Of a DNA stretch of 64,000 nucleotides, positions 23,590-35,083 are shown piece after piece (position 1 is the first letter of the stretch; every line of letters starts with the position of its first letter). Made by a program: the position numbers and the translations under genes. The stretch is from Hypoxylon rubiginosum (Eukaryota; Ascomycota; Sordariomycetes; Xylariales; Hypoxylaceae), in contig CADCXA010000025.1 of NCBI GenBank assembly GCA_902806565.1, positions 744,001-808,000 on the forward strand, given 5' to 3'. The notes beneath the pieces are model-generated. The model ran no database searches, was not told where the DNA came from, and saw only the letters and a list, made by a program, of their open reading frames with translations.

Positions 23590-24772
23590 CTACCTGCCTA
23601 CATAATCTTGGGCATCCGCTTCTGTGCACTTGTCGCCACATCAAGTCCTGTGCATGCTGCAACTCCCAATATCTCCTATTCCCTTCCCCAGGCACTGAAC
23701 TCAAGGGCCGCCTGCAGCGATTATGGCATCTTCGACGCAGCCGTCCTTGATGTCGAAGGGCAGATAGAAGAAGGCCTAGCCACCAGAGTCCATATCTCTC
23801 CAGCTCCAGCCCGTTGGTGAGCCACATCACTACTCCTAGCTTCTAAGGTTCGCGCCCCTGTCAGCTTCCCAGCCAATGATGTTGAGCATTTCAAATTTCC
23901 ATGCAAACCCTGAGTCCCACAAACAATAATCGGCTTGAGGTGACGGAGGTGGAGAGGGCGGGTTCGTAACGATGATACTAGGGCTCTAAGAAAGACAGGT
24001 TAGAGTGCATGCTAGGACGGCGAGTGTCAAATCGCGATAGATACTAGAGACTAGGAGTATCCTTTTTTCGCGTAACTCACTCGGGCTTGTAAGAATACCA
24101 GTATACGACTCTACGAAGTCGACATACTTGGGAGTAAATGACCACCTTTTGTCTCTAAGCTTGTTTGCAAGCCGAATCTTTGTCGTTCTAGAGCCTAGGG
24201 GGCATACATTAGCAACTGCAACTCGGATACGGGGGGATTAAAGACGACAGACTGTGCACTTTACACCCTCAGGTTTGTCTACTAGGAGGGGAGATATCGG
24301 CACGACTACTAGCAGCAGCACCAGAAGGCCCGCCAGATGTAGTCTCAGGGATAGTGGCGGGTGTAATATAAGTATAGCTGCCAGCACTCTCGGCGATCGT
24401 ATTGATGGTAGAAGTGTCCTTATTTCCATTGTTATCGACTGTTGTATTGCCCGTGAATGTGATATGGGCCGTCGTGCTCCAGGAGGATATGTTGCTAGTG
24501 GCAGCAGAATTCCATGGCGATACGTTGGAGCTAGAAGGTGACGAGCTGGGCTCCGCCGAATTCCAAGTAGTCTCGATTAGGCTAGTAGTGTTGATTTCTA
24601 CTGATTCCCAAGCGTGAGCGTCGACCTCCTTTGAAACCCAGGTATAGGGTCCGGTAGGTGTCCAGGTGTACGGCCCAGTAGGCGTCCAGGTGTAGAGTTC
24701 GCTGGTGCTCAATTTCACTAGGAAATATAAATAACCCAATAGGATAGGGGCGCTGCTACATAGTAGGTACAC
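23590..24772 (-). pseudogene. broken Ser/Thr-rich secreted or anchored protein gene
   Basis: Two same-strand pieces look like one damaged gene. The 5' piece (24772-24269) opens with a hydrophobic segment (ILLGYLYFLV), then three YTW(T/V) repeats (TPTGPYTW) and a Ser/Thr/Asn-rich stalk with many N-x-S/T sites. About 290 bp on, a good acceptor (CTCTAAC branch site, then tttcttag at about 23986) opens an in-frame segment: SPSIIVTNPPSPPPSPQA, then DYCLWDSGFAWKFEMLNIIGWEADRG. The same frame continues with CGSPTGWSWRDMD, AFFYLPFDIKDGCVEDAI and CGDKCTEADAQDY, but is cut by several stops (TAG, TAG, TGA, then TAG, TGA, TGA). Some are consistent with G-to-A changes in Trp codons. Secreted Sordariomycete proteins of unknown function with a similar order exist, from memory. 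It could instead be a live gene with introns I failed to place. Confidence 0.45.
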
Positions 24773-26144
24773 AAGAATTATAAAGATTTCATGGATATAG
24801 GCGAACGCTAATGACTGGTTGATGTATATATTAATAAAGTAAAGGTAGAGGCTGGTTTCGTGGTATGCTATGGAGGACTATTAGAAGTTCAGTGACTTTC
24901 AGAGAAGGATATGTCACTATATATCATATATCACATAGAAATATTGTTTTTGGCTTGACACAACGATACCAACCCTTGCAACGACGTACAAGTTCCCAGT
25001 GCTTGTGTAAGCATGTGTTCAATGTTGAGGTTATGTTTGTTCTTGTAATAGATCTTCGTAATCTCTGCTACGGTCGGGCTTAGAGGAACCTATCATATTG
25101 GGATGGCCGAGTTTTGGCGAGGTTTTCTGTGTCGTGTGTATTGTTTGTTAGTATATTGTGTTATGTTGTCCGTTTTTCCTTCTTTATAGAAGGTGATCCT
25201 CACATTTTAGGGAGTTAGAAGCGGCACCTCATCGTCGACCTGACCTAGCCTAAAGGTACCGGGCTGTATGTATAGTGTATATTATTTTTATACAAATATA
25301 TATGGTAACTTGTTCATATTCGGGCTATTGCACTGCTCCAGCTATTTGTAGGGGTAAGTCCAAGGTGCCTTTTCCCGAATTGCTATTTCGTAGAAAAGAA
25401 AAAAAGAAAATAACGGCGGGAATCTAGAATAGGAGCATATTGGTTATCACAAAAATTATACCGTCTCAAAAGATTGGGCTCCGGCTGCAGCATCTCCGCT
25501 TATGGATAGAATCTAGGTTGGGCTACCCAGTGCGCTCTGCAACATCAGAGCAAGCACTATCAAAGCTACTATGATTCCAATTGGCGAGTCTTTATTATTC
25601 TTTCCTCTCATATACCTCTAATCCTTATATGGTGCTTCTAACGTGAGAGACGTTGACTAGATAGAATAAGAAAATTTTATTGTCTAGATTCCTTTCCTAC
25701 ACGAACATGACTGGACACGTAGGCGCGATAGTAAACAGGAGAGGGGTTTGTGTTTTGCCATTTCATACTAGATAGGTACTTTAGTAAATATAGCCTGGTA
25801 GGTAGCTACCTAGGTAGGCAAGCATATGATTTCTCACATTCATCCACTACTCTTTCGACTACAGTAGTCCGGTGAAAGCACTAGCCAGCGAGGTAGCTTA
25901 TCTTCAACAACCGCTCATCTATATTCACGAAGCTAAGGTCGGTGCCTCACACCCTATCGCTGAGATCTAGTCATTCAAACAAGATATATATAACCGTGTC
26001 CTAGGGGGAGTTTTTTTCTTAGCCCAAAAAACCCCGAGTTATATTTGCCTGCAACGCCGCCCAAATGCCGTAGATGCTATCAACTCCCTGAAGCCTTTTG
26101 ACAAGTAGGCCAAGTAGGCCAAGTAGGCCTCTATGCCTGATCGC
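24773..26144. other. gene-free spacer
   Basis: 1.37 kb with no supportable gene; fairly AT-rich around 25260-25320. It ends in a 3 x 9-bp CAAGTAGGC array just beyond the pik1 stop. Confidence 0.45.
26102..26128. repeat. 3 x 9-bp tandem repeat (CAAGTAGGC)
   Basis: Three perfect CAAGTAGGC units, 17 bp beyond the pik1 stop codon, so probably within the pik1 3' UTR. Confidence 0.85.
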
Positions 26145-29100
26145 CTAGTATATACCCTGTGTGCGGTACTGGAAAGTATCGTAACTATATGCTATTAGCA
26201 TAATGTTCGGAGGGGGTATGATCAAGGGGGGAGGGGTTGAAAGGGGCTTACAGTCGTGTATAGTAACTGCCAAGAGACTTCGTGATGAGATCGGTCTCCA
26301 CGAAGCTCTCGGCCGCATCAGCACTTAAATGTAACTGGAACCGCTGTCGTAACGTCGCTGTCGCCTGTGATACTCCAGCCGCGAAACACGGCATCTTTGA
26401 GTCGCGTCCCATCATACTGACTAAATCGATTATGTTGTCCGCCGATCGGCGTAAAGCTGAGCCATGTTAGAAACAACTGCTACGCGGGGACTCGATCGTA
26501 GATATCTCACCTTGAAAAGCTTGCTTGCACAACGTCTTAAAGTCTTCAAAATCCGGAGAGTCTACTCCACCCAATACATCCACGTATTCCCATGTTAGCT
26601 TGAAAGGCGCCGCCTCAAACCCAACCGACCCGGGCGAGTTCGAGAGCATAAATCCAAAGTCGATATGAATAATATGTCCCTCGTTGTCAATAAGAACATT
26701 GCCATTGTGCCGGTCTTTTAATTGTAAAACATACGAGATCATGCTGTATGCTGCAAGGGACCGCTTAAAGGCATCCACGGCCGCTCTGTACGGCTCGCTA
26801 TCTGGCTTGCCAAAGGTTTTAACCCAATGATCCTTGAGAGTCGCAAAGCGACGTCGAGGATTCACTCCAGACTCAATCGACACCAAAGTTAGACTCCGCT
26901 TGAGCGAGTGCAAGGAGACACCATTCGTAATCGTTTCGATAAGGCCCGAGGATTCTCCAGTAACAAGTATTCGCATAAGCTTCACCCACACGGGAACATC
27001 GGCGTCGACCCAAATCTTGTGGCAGACTTGAATAAGTTGACAGGCAAAGGCCTCTTGCCGAAGATCGGCTCCCGTCTTAACAATGACGCTGACCAAGTCC
27101 CAGTTCTTCATCCACCCATACGGCGACGTTTTGCGTATGCGTTCCTTCTTTATATACCACGCCTCACCGAATACCGCAGCACTTGGGTCGTCGCGATCGC
27201 CTTTTCTTTGAACACCTCCCGTCATCGCATCGTTTTCCATCCGAGCGGCTCCGGCACTTGAATTGCTCGTTGGGTCTAAATCATCTTCTAGGTCTGTGCC
27301 TTCGGGAGTTGAGGGTGCTGCTTGTGCTTGTGCTTGTGCATGTGCCTGCGCCTGTGCTTTGGCTATGATCAAATCGAATGTAGGACCTTGGCCATCGTCG
27401 AGGTCAAAGCTCTGCTCCTCGAGGCTCTGCATACTCGCAATGATCTTGGATCTGATAGCTGCAACCTCCTGGCGTGGTCGTTTCCCACTCGTAGCTTCAA
27501 GTTGAGCCAGCATTTGTGATGCCGTCCGCATGTGTGTTGCTAAAGCCGAGAAATCCGGTTGATCGGTAGATGTGTTGCGTGGGTTTGGTAATGGTCCTCT
27601 TCTTAACGGACCAGGACTACTGGACCTGGACGTCGACGTTGCCGAGGTACGTGGTGGACTCAAATCGGCCAGCGTGGATCCATCTCCATTGCCATTCGGT
27701 AGGCTTCTGCGGTTGCCAGACTGCTTCCCATTCCTTCGGCTGATAGCCTCACCATCGTCAAACGGTTTAAGCATTGGTGAGGTCCCCAGATCCCCTGAAA
27801 TCGGTTCGAAGACACTATCTATCTTTTCAACAACAGGCTCGGGTGCTCGTTCCGAAGATGGCCTTTTTTGCGCATCTGACAAATCGAAGAGGCGTTTGCG
27901 AGCTCCTTGCTCGCCTACAAGGGTACTAAGTAACCTTTGGTTGTTGCTGCAGGTGGGATCAAAAGTGAAATCGTCCCGAAGAATCTCAACCATGAGCAAA
28001 TATGGCACCTTTTCAGCACTGTTCAGAACAGTTGCCTCGGCGGGATTGACCCTCACGATACGATGGTGACGGCTCTTTGCGGGTGAACCATCTACCAAGG
28101 TGGGCGGACATATAATAGGTATATCCAGTTCAGCAGGTAAATCTCTAGCGATAAGTGCAAGCTCGGCGCGCAAAGCACTAAGGCGAGCCGGCTTTGGTAC
28201 TATGACTAGACGATTAGATATGTCCTCGAGTGCCGCCAGAAATGCCGTTTGGCAATGAAAGTAGTTCTGCCGGAGTAACCTTCCCTTCTGAGCTAGGGTC
28301 ATCTCTGCAAGGCTTGCAAGCGTTCTTACGTGGTGAGAATGCCTTCGAGATATTGTATCTGTTGGACGCGAGAAGCCAGCGGAGAGCGGGGTGATCGGTC
28401 GTGCTACTGCCCTCGGTGACCTTACCTCGGGGAGAGGAAGAGATGAAGAGCTTAAGCGAGCCTCTAGCATCTTGCTGTCGATATAAGCAGGTTTTCGCGG
28501 TTCAAGCGCCACGTCTTCATAGTCGGGGTCGGGAGTCCTTGGTGTAGGAGCAACGGTATGCGACAACCTCTTGGGCGACGAAACTGCCTGTTTCGAATCA
28601 GAGGCACTTCCGAGTCGCGCCAACTCGCGAGGTCTCCGTGATCTCGTAGTATTCCCAGTCACAGTCTGACTCCTAGTAACTTTGGAAGCCGAGCTTGGCT
28701 GGCTCAGCTGGCTCGTTTCAGCTATAACGTCGCCCGATGGATACGATTTCCTGGCCTGCGCAACGGCTAAGGGGCCAGCCCATTGTGGTAGAATGGGAAG
28801 GCCAACACTGGCCAAGACGAAACTCGCAAGTACTGTGACAGGTAAAATGTTTTCTTTGATCTTCTCGTGTCTTGCGGTGTCTGATAGCCCGAACACAATA
28901 TGTTGTACCTTGTTATAAACTCTCCGACAGGTTTTGAAGGCCTGGGACTGCGGCGTGGAGGCGAGATCGTGTAGGTAAGTTTGGAAGAGCCAAAATGTCT
29001 AGAGCAGCACTCAGCAATTCAATCCCCCAAGTTCAACTCGGGCATGGGCGCAGACCAGTAGTGCAGCAGTGACCGATTCCTCGCAGAGGTCTAACAGGAA

Positions 29101-29391
29101 CTCCTCCAACGCCATAGACTCATTATCAACGCTTATTATAAGGTGGCATAGCTGGGGCAGGAAGAACTCGATGTCCTCGTACGGGAACTGGCGGAGCTTG
29201 GAGCACAAGACATAGTGAATGCCGACATGTTCAGCGTATCGACTATAGGAATTATGTCAAAGGCTGCAGTCGCATAAGGCTGGGGAGGGGGGAGGGGGCG
29301 GAATTGCATACGATAGATAGGAAACGGAGAGAAAGGGGTTCTGGTTGAAGACATCACTCTCGATAAAGCGCTGGAGTAGATCCCACGACAT
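26145..29391 (-). CDS. pik1: phosphatidylinositol 4-kinase Pik1
   Basis: Five exons: 29391-29312, 29242-29056, 28998-26511, 26456-26252 and 26184-26145. They sum to exactly 3000 nt and code for 999 aa. Pik1 makes PI4P at the Golgi and nucleus and is essential in yeast. The N-terminus (MSWDLLQRFIESDVFNQNPFL, then RYAEHVGIHYVLCSKLRQFPYEDIEFF) is the lipid-kinase-unique helical region. A long disordered Ser/Pro region follows, with an Ala-Gln dipeptide repeat. The kinase domain is C-terminal: catalytic loop DRHNGN near aa 851 and DFGF near aa 868. The end, YYTRLYDTFQYRTQGIY, depends on the last 40-nt exon; without that splice the protein would stop 13 codons early. Introns are 54-69 bp and all phases check. 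Confidence 0.95.
27317..27362. repeat. hexanucleotide repeat encoding Ala-Gln in pik1
   Basis: Six-base units (GCTTGT/GCATGT/GCCTGC on the plus strand) encode alternating Ala-Gln with one Ala-His on the minus strand. It lies in the disordered linker before the kinase domain and is likely length-variable. Confidence 0.8.
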
Positions 29392-30584
29392 AGCGAGCTG
29401 TCTGTACGAGAAGGAGAAATCATGAGGCTCGATGCCTCAGCTATATTCGACATGAAATGATTGGATGGTATAGAGAGGAGCTGTCATGGCTGTCGAATGC
29501 AGCGAAGCTTTGGGGGGGAACGGTTGGACGGTTGGACGGTTGGACGGTAGACGGTGAAGGGCGAACGTGTCGAAGTTGCTCGGCCCAGATATTTGCGGGC
29601 TTGGGGGTTTCTTGGTGTCGGCGTCGGCGCGCATCAGGGAACCTATGGGGACCCAGGGGGACCTATCGGCCCAATTCATTCGTTCATTCGAGCAAAATGT
29701 CCATTTCTGGCCTTCTTGGCAGGTACATGTACATAATGTCATGCAGTATTATACCCTGTATTCCGTACCTACATAAGTATTGCAGTACATTCTTAGCACC
29801 GACTCGCCGAACGCAAGGATGCGAGAAGCCTGTAATTGGCTTCAGCGTTCCTCTTTTTTATTGCTATAGCAGTTATTATTACGGCACCTATCCAGCCTAT
29901 CCTAGTATTTTTCTCCCTCTAGGCCTGCTCGGTACATACCGTGTGACCTCCCGAATCTACCGAAAGCTTAATAATTTCTAAATACGATCTTTGACATCTT
30001 TTACCCGAACATCTTTAAGTATGTAACTAGAGGAAATGAAGAAGAAACTTGCAAATTAATCAAGTCGCATTATAATGCATTGTATTATAATGCATACAGG
30101 TACACGTATGGAGCGGTCTGGAAACCCGAGTACATAGGAAGATGACTGAGCAACAGGTACGCATAGGGAACTAAATCTTCGTACAGAATACGAAGACAAA
30201 AAAAAACACTAATAAACAGTCACATCACGAATACCAGAACAAACGAAGAGCTGAGTGTTGTCTTTGCCCTTAATCAGGGTAATCAGGGTGTGTGTGGTCG
30301 CATTCCTTCTTTGATTACCCCCTCTTGATGCAGTTAACTATCTCTAGTAGGTAGGCATAAAGAAAAAAAATGCATCCGAAATGCCTTTGCATCCGATCCA
30401 CCATCCATCCGTAAACTCGTCGCAACGCAGGGTAGCCCCCTAAAACCTCCAACGCCGGTATAATGCACCCCCGGTGGGAAAACGCCAGCGGCCCAGAAAG
30501 AAGAACATTTCATCGTGACCTCGTCGCCGTCGTATATCACGTAGAAAGAGAGAAAGTAGGTAAAACGCGACATCGGTAGGTAAC
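29392..30584. promoter_or_regulatory. pik1 upstream region / NC2-alpha 3' flank
   Basis: 1.19 kb. It holds an 8-bp tandem repeat (29521-29548), direct repeats GGGACC near 29648-29662, and a palindrome GCATTATAATGC at 30068-30079 followed by a second partial copy. No gene is supported; open frames here show no family features. Confidence 0.4.
29521..29548. repeat. 8-bp tandem repeat (CGGTTGGA)
   Basis: Three full CGGTTGGA units plus CGGT, about 130 bp upstream of the pik1 start codon and so in its likely promoter. Confidence 0.85.
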
Positions 30585-31610
30585 CTATGCCGGTGCCTTC
30601 TTCTTGCGTCCGCCTCTTCCCTTCTTCTTCACGTCGCCGACGTCTACTTCCTCGTCGCTATCCGTCTCGGCTTTGCTTCTACCGGAACCCTTAGCACCCT
30701 CTTTCTCTTCGCTCACTTTGGCGACGATGTCTTGCAGAAAGTCCCATTCGTTAGCTGAGTCGATTGCCTGCTTCAGCATCGGCGCTGTGATCCTCTTAGA
30801 GTTTTTCTCCCTAGCCACCTCGGCGCTCTTACGCACGAGCTGCACCATAAACAGCTCCAGCGCTTTGCCGACGGCAATGGGTGTTTGTTGGGCGACCTTG
30901 CCTACTTCTTCGTCGGCCTGCATTATGCGCTTGATGCGCGCGGTGGGGAACTTGGTTCGGACGGGCGACGGCTCTATCTCGTTCTGCTTCGCCGCCGGGG
31001 CGATCTTGCGCGGCGGCATGGTGCTAGGCGAGCCCGGCGGGTTGGATTGGTCGTTAACAGCGGGCGGATTCGAAGTCGGAGGCGCAGGACGCTGATGTTG
31101 TGCTTGAAAATCGAGTTGGGCGGGCGAGGATGTAGACTCGAAGGGTGGGTAGTATGCAGTGGGCGCGTTTGAGGGCTGCAAGACGTAGGAGGATTGGTTT
31201 GTATGGGCGAATTGTGTTTGTTGTCGGGGAGCGTAGAATTGCGATTGTGGTTGCAGTTGTCCACCGCCTTGAGAGGCTTGGGAGGCTTGAGAAGAGAATG
31301 TGTTGAAAGCGGTGTTGTTGGTATATGCAGGAGCGCTGGTGGGTTGTGCAGATGCAGGTGCAGCAGGCGATTGATATGTGTTGCCGTATTGGTGGGGCTG
31401 TGGCTGATTGTGATTGTTGTATCTTAAAGGACCGTGTCCGTGTCCGTGACCGTGACCGGCGCCAACACCAACGCCAATGCCAACTCCAAGTCCAGCTTGA
31501 AAGGGATATCCACCTGGTGTATTGTGGCTCGGAGGAATGTCAGAAGCGCCGGAATAGAAAGAAGAAAGATCAGGCGACTTTGGCGCGTACGAGCTTTCTT
31601 GGGCTGACAT
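30585..31610 (-). CDS. bur6: NC2-alpha/DRAP1-like histone-fold protein (Bur6)
   Basis: A single exon of 341 aa. The histone fold lies at about aa 217-300: TKFPTARIKRIMQADEEVGKVAQQTPIAVGKALELFMVQLVRKSAEVAR, then RITAPMLKQAIDSANEWDFLQDIV. This matches NC2-alpha (DRAP1, yeast Bur6), which pairs with NC2-beta on TBP to restrain or tune transcription by RNA polymerase II. The C-terminus is acidic then strongly basic (DSDEEVDVGDVKKKGRGGRKKK). The ~210-residue N-terminal extension is disordered, with Gly-Val and Gly-His repeats (GVGAGHGHGHGHG) and Gln/Pro-rich tracts. A possible internal start lies at TMPPRKIAPAAKQ, near aa 197, and would give the compact family length. Other CBF/NF-Y-like histone folds, such as the Pol epsilon subunits, are alternatives. 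Confidence 0.85.
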   Translation of the reverse strand: MSAQESSYAPKSPDLSSFYSGASDIPPSHNTPGGYPFQAGLGVGIGVGVGAGHGHGHGHGPLRYNNHNQPQPHQYGNTYQSPAAPASAQPTSAPAYTNNTAFNTFSSQASQASQGGGQLQPQSQFYAPRQQTQFAHTNQSSYVLQPSNAPTAYYPPFESTSSPAQLDFQAQHQRPAPPTSNPPAVNDQSNPPGSPSTMPPRKIAPAAKQNEIEPSPVRTKFPTARIKRIMQADEEVGKVAQQTPIAVGKALELFMVQLVRKSAEVAREKNSKRITAPMLKQAIDSANEWDFLQDIVAKVSEEKEGAKGSGRSKAETDSDEEVDVGDVKKKGRGGRKKKAPA

Positions 31611-31794
31611 GGCGAAAGAAAAGGAAAAATAAAAAATAAAGAAAAAAAAACTTCGTTAGAGACGGCGGAAAACTGGGGAGCTTGGGAATGGCGGGGCAGC
31701 TTGGACCTCTTTTGAGATCGTGTGGCAGGAAAACAGTACTAGGATGCCGTTTTGTGGTAACTGAACAGATTGAAATAGACCTTGAACGGTTTGA

Positions 31795-31832
31795 ATCTGC
31801 CAATCTGCCAATCTACCAATCTGCCAGTCTGC
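31795..31832. repeat. 8-bp tandem repeat (CAATCTGC)
   Basis: About four and a half imperfect CAATCTGC units, upstream of bur6. Confidence 0.85.
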
Positions 31833-31926
31833 GTGGCTGGTTCAAGGCTGTTAAATGGGGCAAAGGATGATTGTTTGTATCTAATAGTCGCAACCAATAG
31901 ACATTGGATCCAAATGTCTTGCCTCT

Positions 31927-31957
31927 AGCACCTGGCACCTGGCACCTAGCACCTAGG
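31927..31957. repeat. 8-bp tandem repeat (GCACCTGG/GCACCTAG)
   Basis: Four imperfect units with G/A variation in the last two bases; ends in a CACCTAGG motif. Confidence 0.85.
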
Positions 31958-33693
31958 ATACGGTACGACCTGTACGATATATATCGCAAGGAGGTAACGG
32001 TAACCTTGGGAGATAGTCCTGGGGTACCTTATGTAGGCGGATAGGTAGAAGGCAGACTAATGCAGGAGGTAACACCCAATGATCATAGATCATACGCACA
32101 TAAATCGCACTGAGTGATGCAGGCGTAGTCCGTATAGGACTGAGGTGTCAAGGTGTGGGTTTCAAGTGCCTAGTAAGACCTTAAGCAATCCAACCTCATG
32201 AAGAAGAAGGATACTCGTTAGAATGGTTGGTCACTCGTTTATAGTAGTATCGTTCACCCTATATTATACCGGATGGTATGGTATAAGTCAGGTAGATACG
32301 ACCTCAGTTTGCAACGTCGAACTGCGACTCCGTTGTGTTAAAAAGGACTAGACAGTAAACGACTGTCGTAATTTTAGTCCAATTTAATACAGATCACAGC
32401 TTCAACGTTTTCTTCTCCCTTGGGCTTTGTGCCTTGTGCCTTGTGCTGCTTGTGCAGGTGGTCGGTAAAAACGTCGAGTAACGTAGAAATGCGCCAAAGC
32501 AAAGATGACGGACGAATAGGAGCGAGGAATGAATATGTAGGTAAGGCAAGGCAGGCTTGGCAGGGTAGGTCAAATTGCCGGGCGGTGAAGGTGGGGTTTT
32601 ATGCGAGGTGTCTTGGCCGTTGTTTGGTCGTTTGTTAAGAGTGTCAGAACCAACTCAGCGGGTGGACTTCTGGCGCCAAAACTCTGTCCGCCCGTGCTGG
32701 GCGGCGAAAGGGCAGTGGTTTTATATCCGCAACAGGCTACCAAAACGCCCAAAATCAATCAGGGGGTCCTAGTCATCGCGATTTAGCACCGCCACAATAC
32801 AAAACGAGGAATAGACAAATCCACCACCAATTAATGCAACCCTTTCGCCTCCGAATCACTTGGATACCCCACATAAATTTTCTGTTTTCTGTTTTTCTGT
32901 TCTAAGCTGTCACCGAATGGGCAATGATACCTCTCTGTCTCTCTTTTTCCAACTCTTACTATTACTACATACATACCTAATTTGCCAGTCCTATTAATCT
33001 CGTCAGCTTTATTTATTCCATTTAATGATACATATATCAGTATATATTTTAATATTATTTTTTATCAAGACGAGAAGACGAGCTGACTCGTGCAGCTTCA
33101 TTTTACAAAACCCTGTCGCAAACGGATCAAGCACGTGTGTCGCCATCCCCATCTCATACTAAGCAAATTGGACACTCTGTCACCTAAGCTGTCTTAGCTG
33201 CATACACTGGTTACATCAAGGCTCCCGCAGATTGCCCCAGGCCCAGGCTACAGAGACGGGGCGGCTCGTACGAGTCAAGGTGAATTATTTCACTCTCAGC
33301 CTTGTTTTCCTATCACAAAGTAAAATCAAACGATTCATTATCCGTGAGTTTGAGTTTAATTATCATAATACCGATTTGGTTTGATCTATTAATTTTATTT
33401 TATTTCCCGTATTTTCTTCGGATGACCTCCTGGGACTCCTCGTCGGTTTAGCCAAGATATCTTGGCGTGTCATGGGTGATGATAATGTAAAGAGCTTGTC
33501 TAGAGACCTTGTCTATCACCAGTAGTTTCGAAGCCGAGCCTGATCGCTCTCTGGTTTCTTTACTGGTGTAAAGTCTATGATGACCCTACTTGATCTAATC
33601 TGACATGACATCAGCAATTCAATATTTACCTACCTACATGTATATATGAGTTGACGAGTTTAAGAATTTTTCTCACACCAAGTGGTTATTATT

Positions 33694-35083
33694 CTAACAA
33701 ATATTATCTCTAACATCTTGTATCAAGGGTTTCAACCCTTTTTGCCTATCCCCTAGCGAGCTGCTAAGAAATAGACAAGCTACCGGCCAGGCATGGATTC
33801 CTCCCTTTTCTTCCCTACTGCGGACTTTCATATTATTTGCCTCCCAGAACTTGATTAAGTCTGCAACCTCAGGCGCGAAGACTTCTTCGGCGCCGTAAGC
33901 CACATACATCCCTTTCGAAGGTGCTGCATTTTTCCACCATGAAACGTCCCTGCAGTTACCCGGCGACAAGAGCGGATCGTCGACCGAGACTTTCCCGCCA
34001 GCATATTGACGGGCATAATGATGCAAGTTACCGGCGTCAAGATAGTCGCTCGTAGTATTTTGGTGCTTACTGGAAACGAGCGTCACCCAAGGCGAAATGA
34101 GCACGGCCATGCCAGGTTTTGCCAGGCTCCAGGTTCCCGTGCTGTCCATCTTTTCGAGATGACGGCTCCTATTAGCAAGATGAAGAAGCAAACTGAGGAC
34201 TATAGTAGCCCCTGCCGAGTCTCCGCTGACGCATATCCTATTCGGATCCTGCACAGTTGAAAGCACATGCTCGTAGCTAGCAAGCGCCTCCTCTAACTGC
34301 GTAGGAAAGCTGGCATCTGGGACCAATGTATAGTCCAGAGCAAAGATGGCTGGATTTCGATATCCGCTGTCACTTAGCAGACTCAGCCACGTAAGTAGGA
34401 ACTCGAGATAGAAGTAAGGCGAGCCCATCGAGAAACCGCCACCTAAGCTGTTGTTAGATGCTATTGATTCTCACGCCTTACGCATCTTCACATACCATGA
34501 GCATAGAATATACAAACGTCCGGCTTATTCATCGGATCTTTAACGATCCATATACCCTTGAAACGCTTCTGCGAATCCCGAGTCGACGTTAGCGGGTTAC
34601 ATCAAGAGTATATCTCGCGTGGGGGAGATCTCATACATCTTGATATTCATGCCAGTGCACGGGGGACCGAAGATAGCCATGACGCAACAAGCGGAATCTC
34701 AAGAACGGCAAAGCCACCTGCTTCGAAAAGAAGACCCTCCCGACATCGGGTGGTATGTTTGCAAAGGCATACCGGACACAGCGGATGACGAAATCCTCAA
34801 ACGGGGACGCCTTCTGAACGAACGGAGACCGTCTTTTATATCTGACCAAGTAACGCTCGCGGACGAACTGGTAAGGTAGTCCAACTACTACAGTTCCATA
34901 TGCGAATCAGCTGGGCTGTCCAGTTGAGATCTTTGACGTGTTGGGTGCTGACGTACATAGAAACGGTAAGCACCGCAGAGCCACAAACACGGTCTTGAGA
35001 AAGCCGACGCGTATAATCAGCTGCGGCGCTAGGAATGCGCAGAAAACTACGCAGTCCAGGTAGGAGACGGGTCCTAAAATCAT
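33694..35083 (-). CDS. alpha/beta hydrolase-3 family protein (steryl acetyl hydrolase/lipase-like)
   Basis: Four exons: 35083-34957, 34887-34637, 34568-34496 and 34442-33694. They sum to 1200 nt and code for 399 aa. The start MILGPVSYLDCVVFCAFLAP is a membrane anchor. The oxyanion motif HGGGFSMGS is split by intron 3. The nucleophile elbow is GDSAGA. The C-terminal GGIHAWPV supplies the likely catalytic His, and YGAEEVFAPEV probably the acid. These features place it in the HSL/alpha-beta hydrolase-3 group; fungal members include steryl deacetylases, but the substrate is not readable from sequence. RCVRYAFANIP and RHGYLRSPVHWHEY are segments I associate with filamentous-fungal homologues. The exon 2 acceptor is ambiguous by 3 nt (34887 or 34884), both in frame. 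Confidence 0.85.

Larger units (their letters stand above)
31611..33693. promoter_or_regulatory. gene-free region upstream of bur6
   Basis: 2.08 kb. It contains two 8-bp-period tandem repeats (31795-31832 and 31927-31957) and short direct repeats of GTGCCTT near 32431. The stretch from about 32880 to 33060 is AT-rich. No gene supported. Confidence 0.45.
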
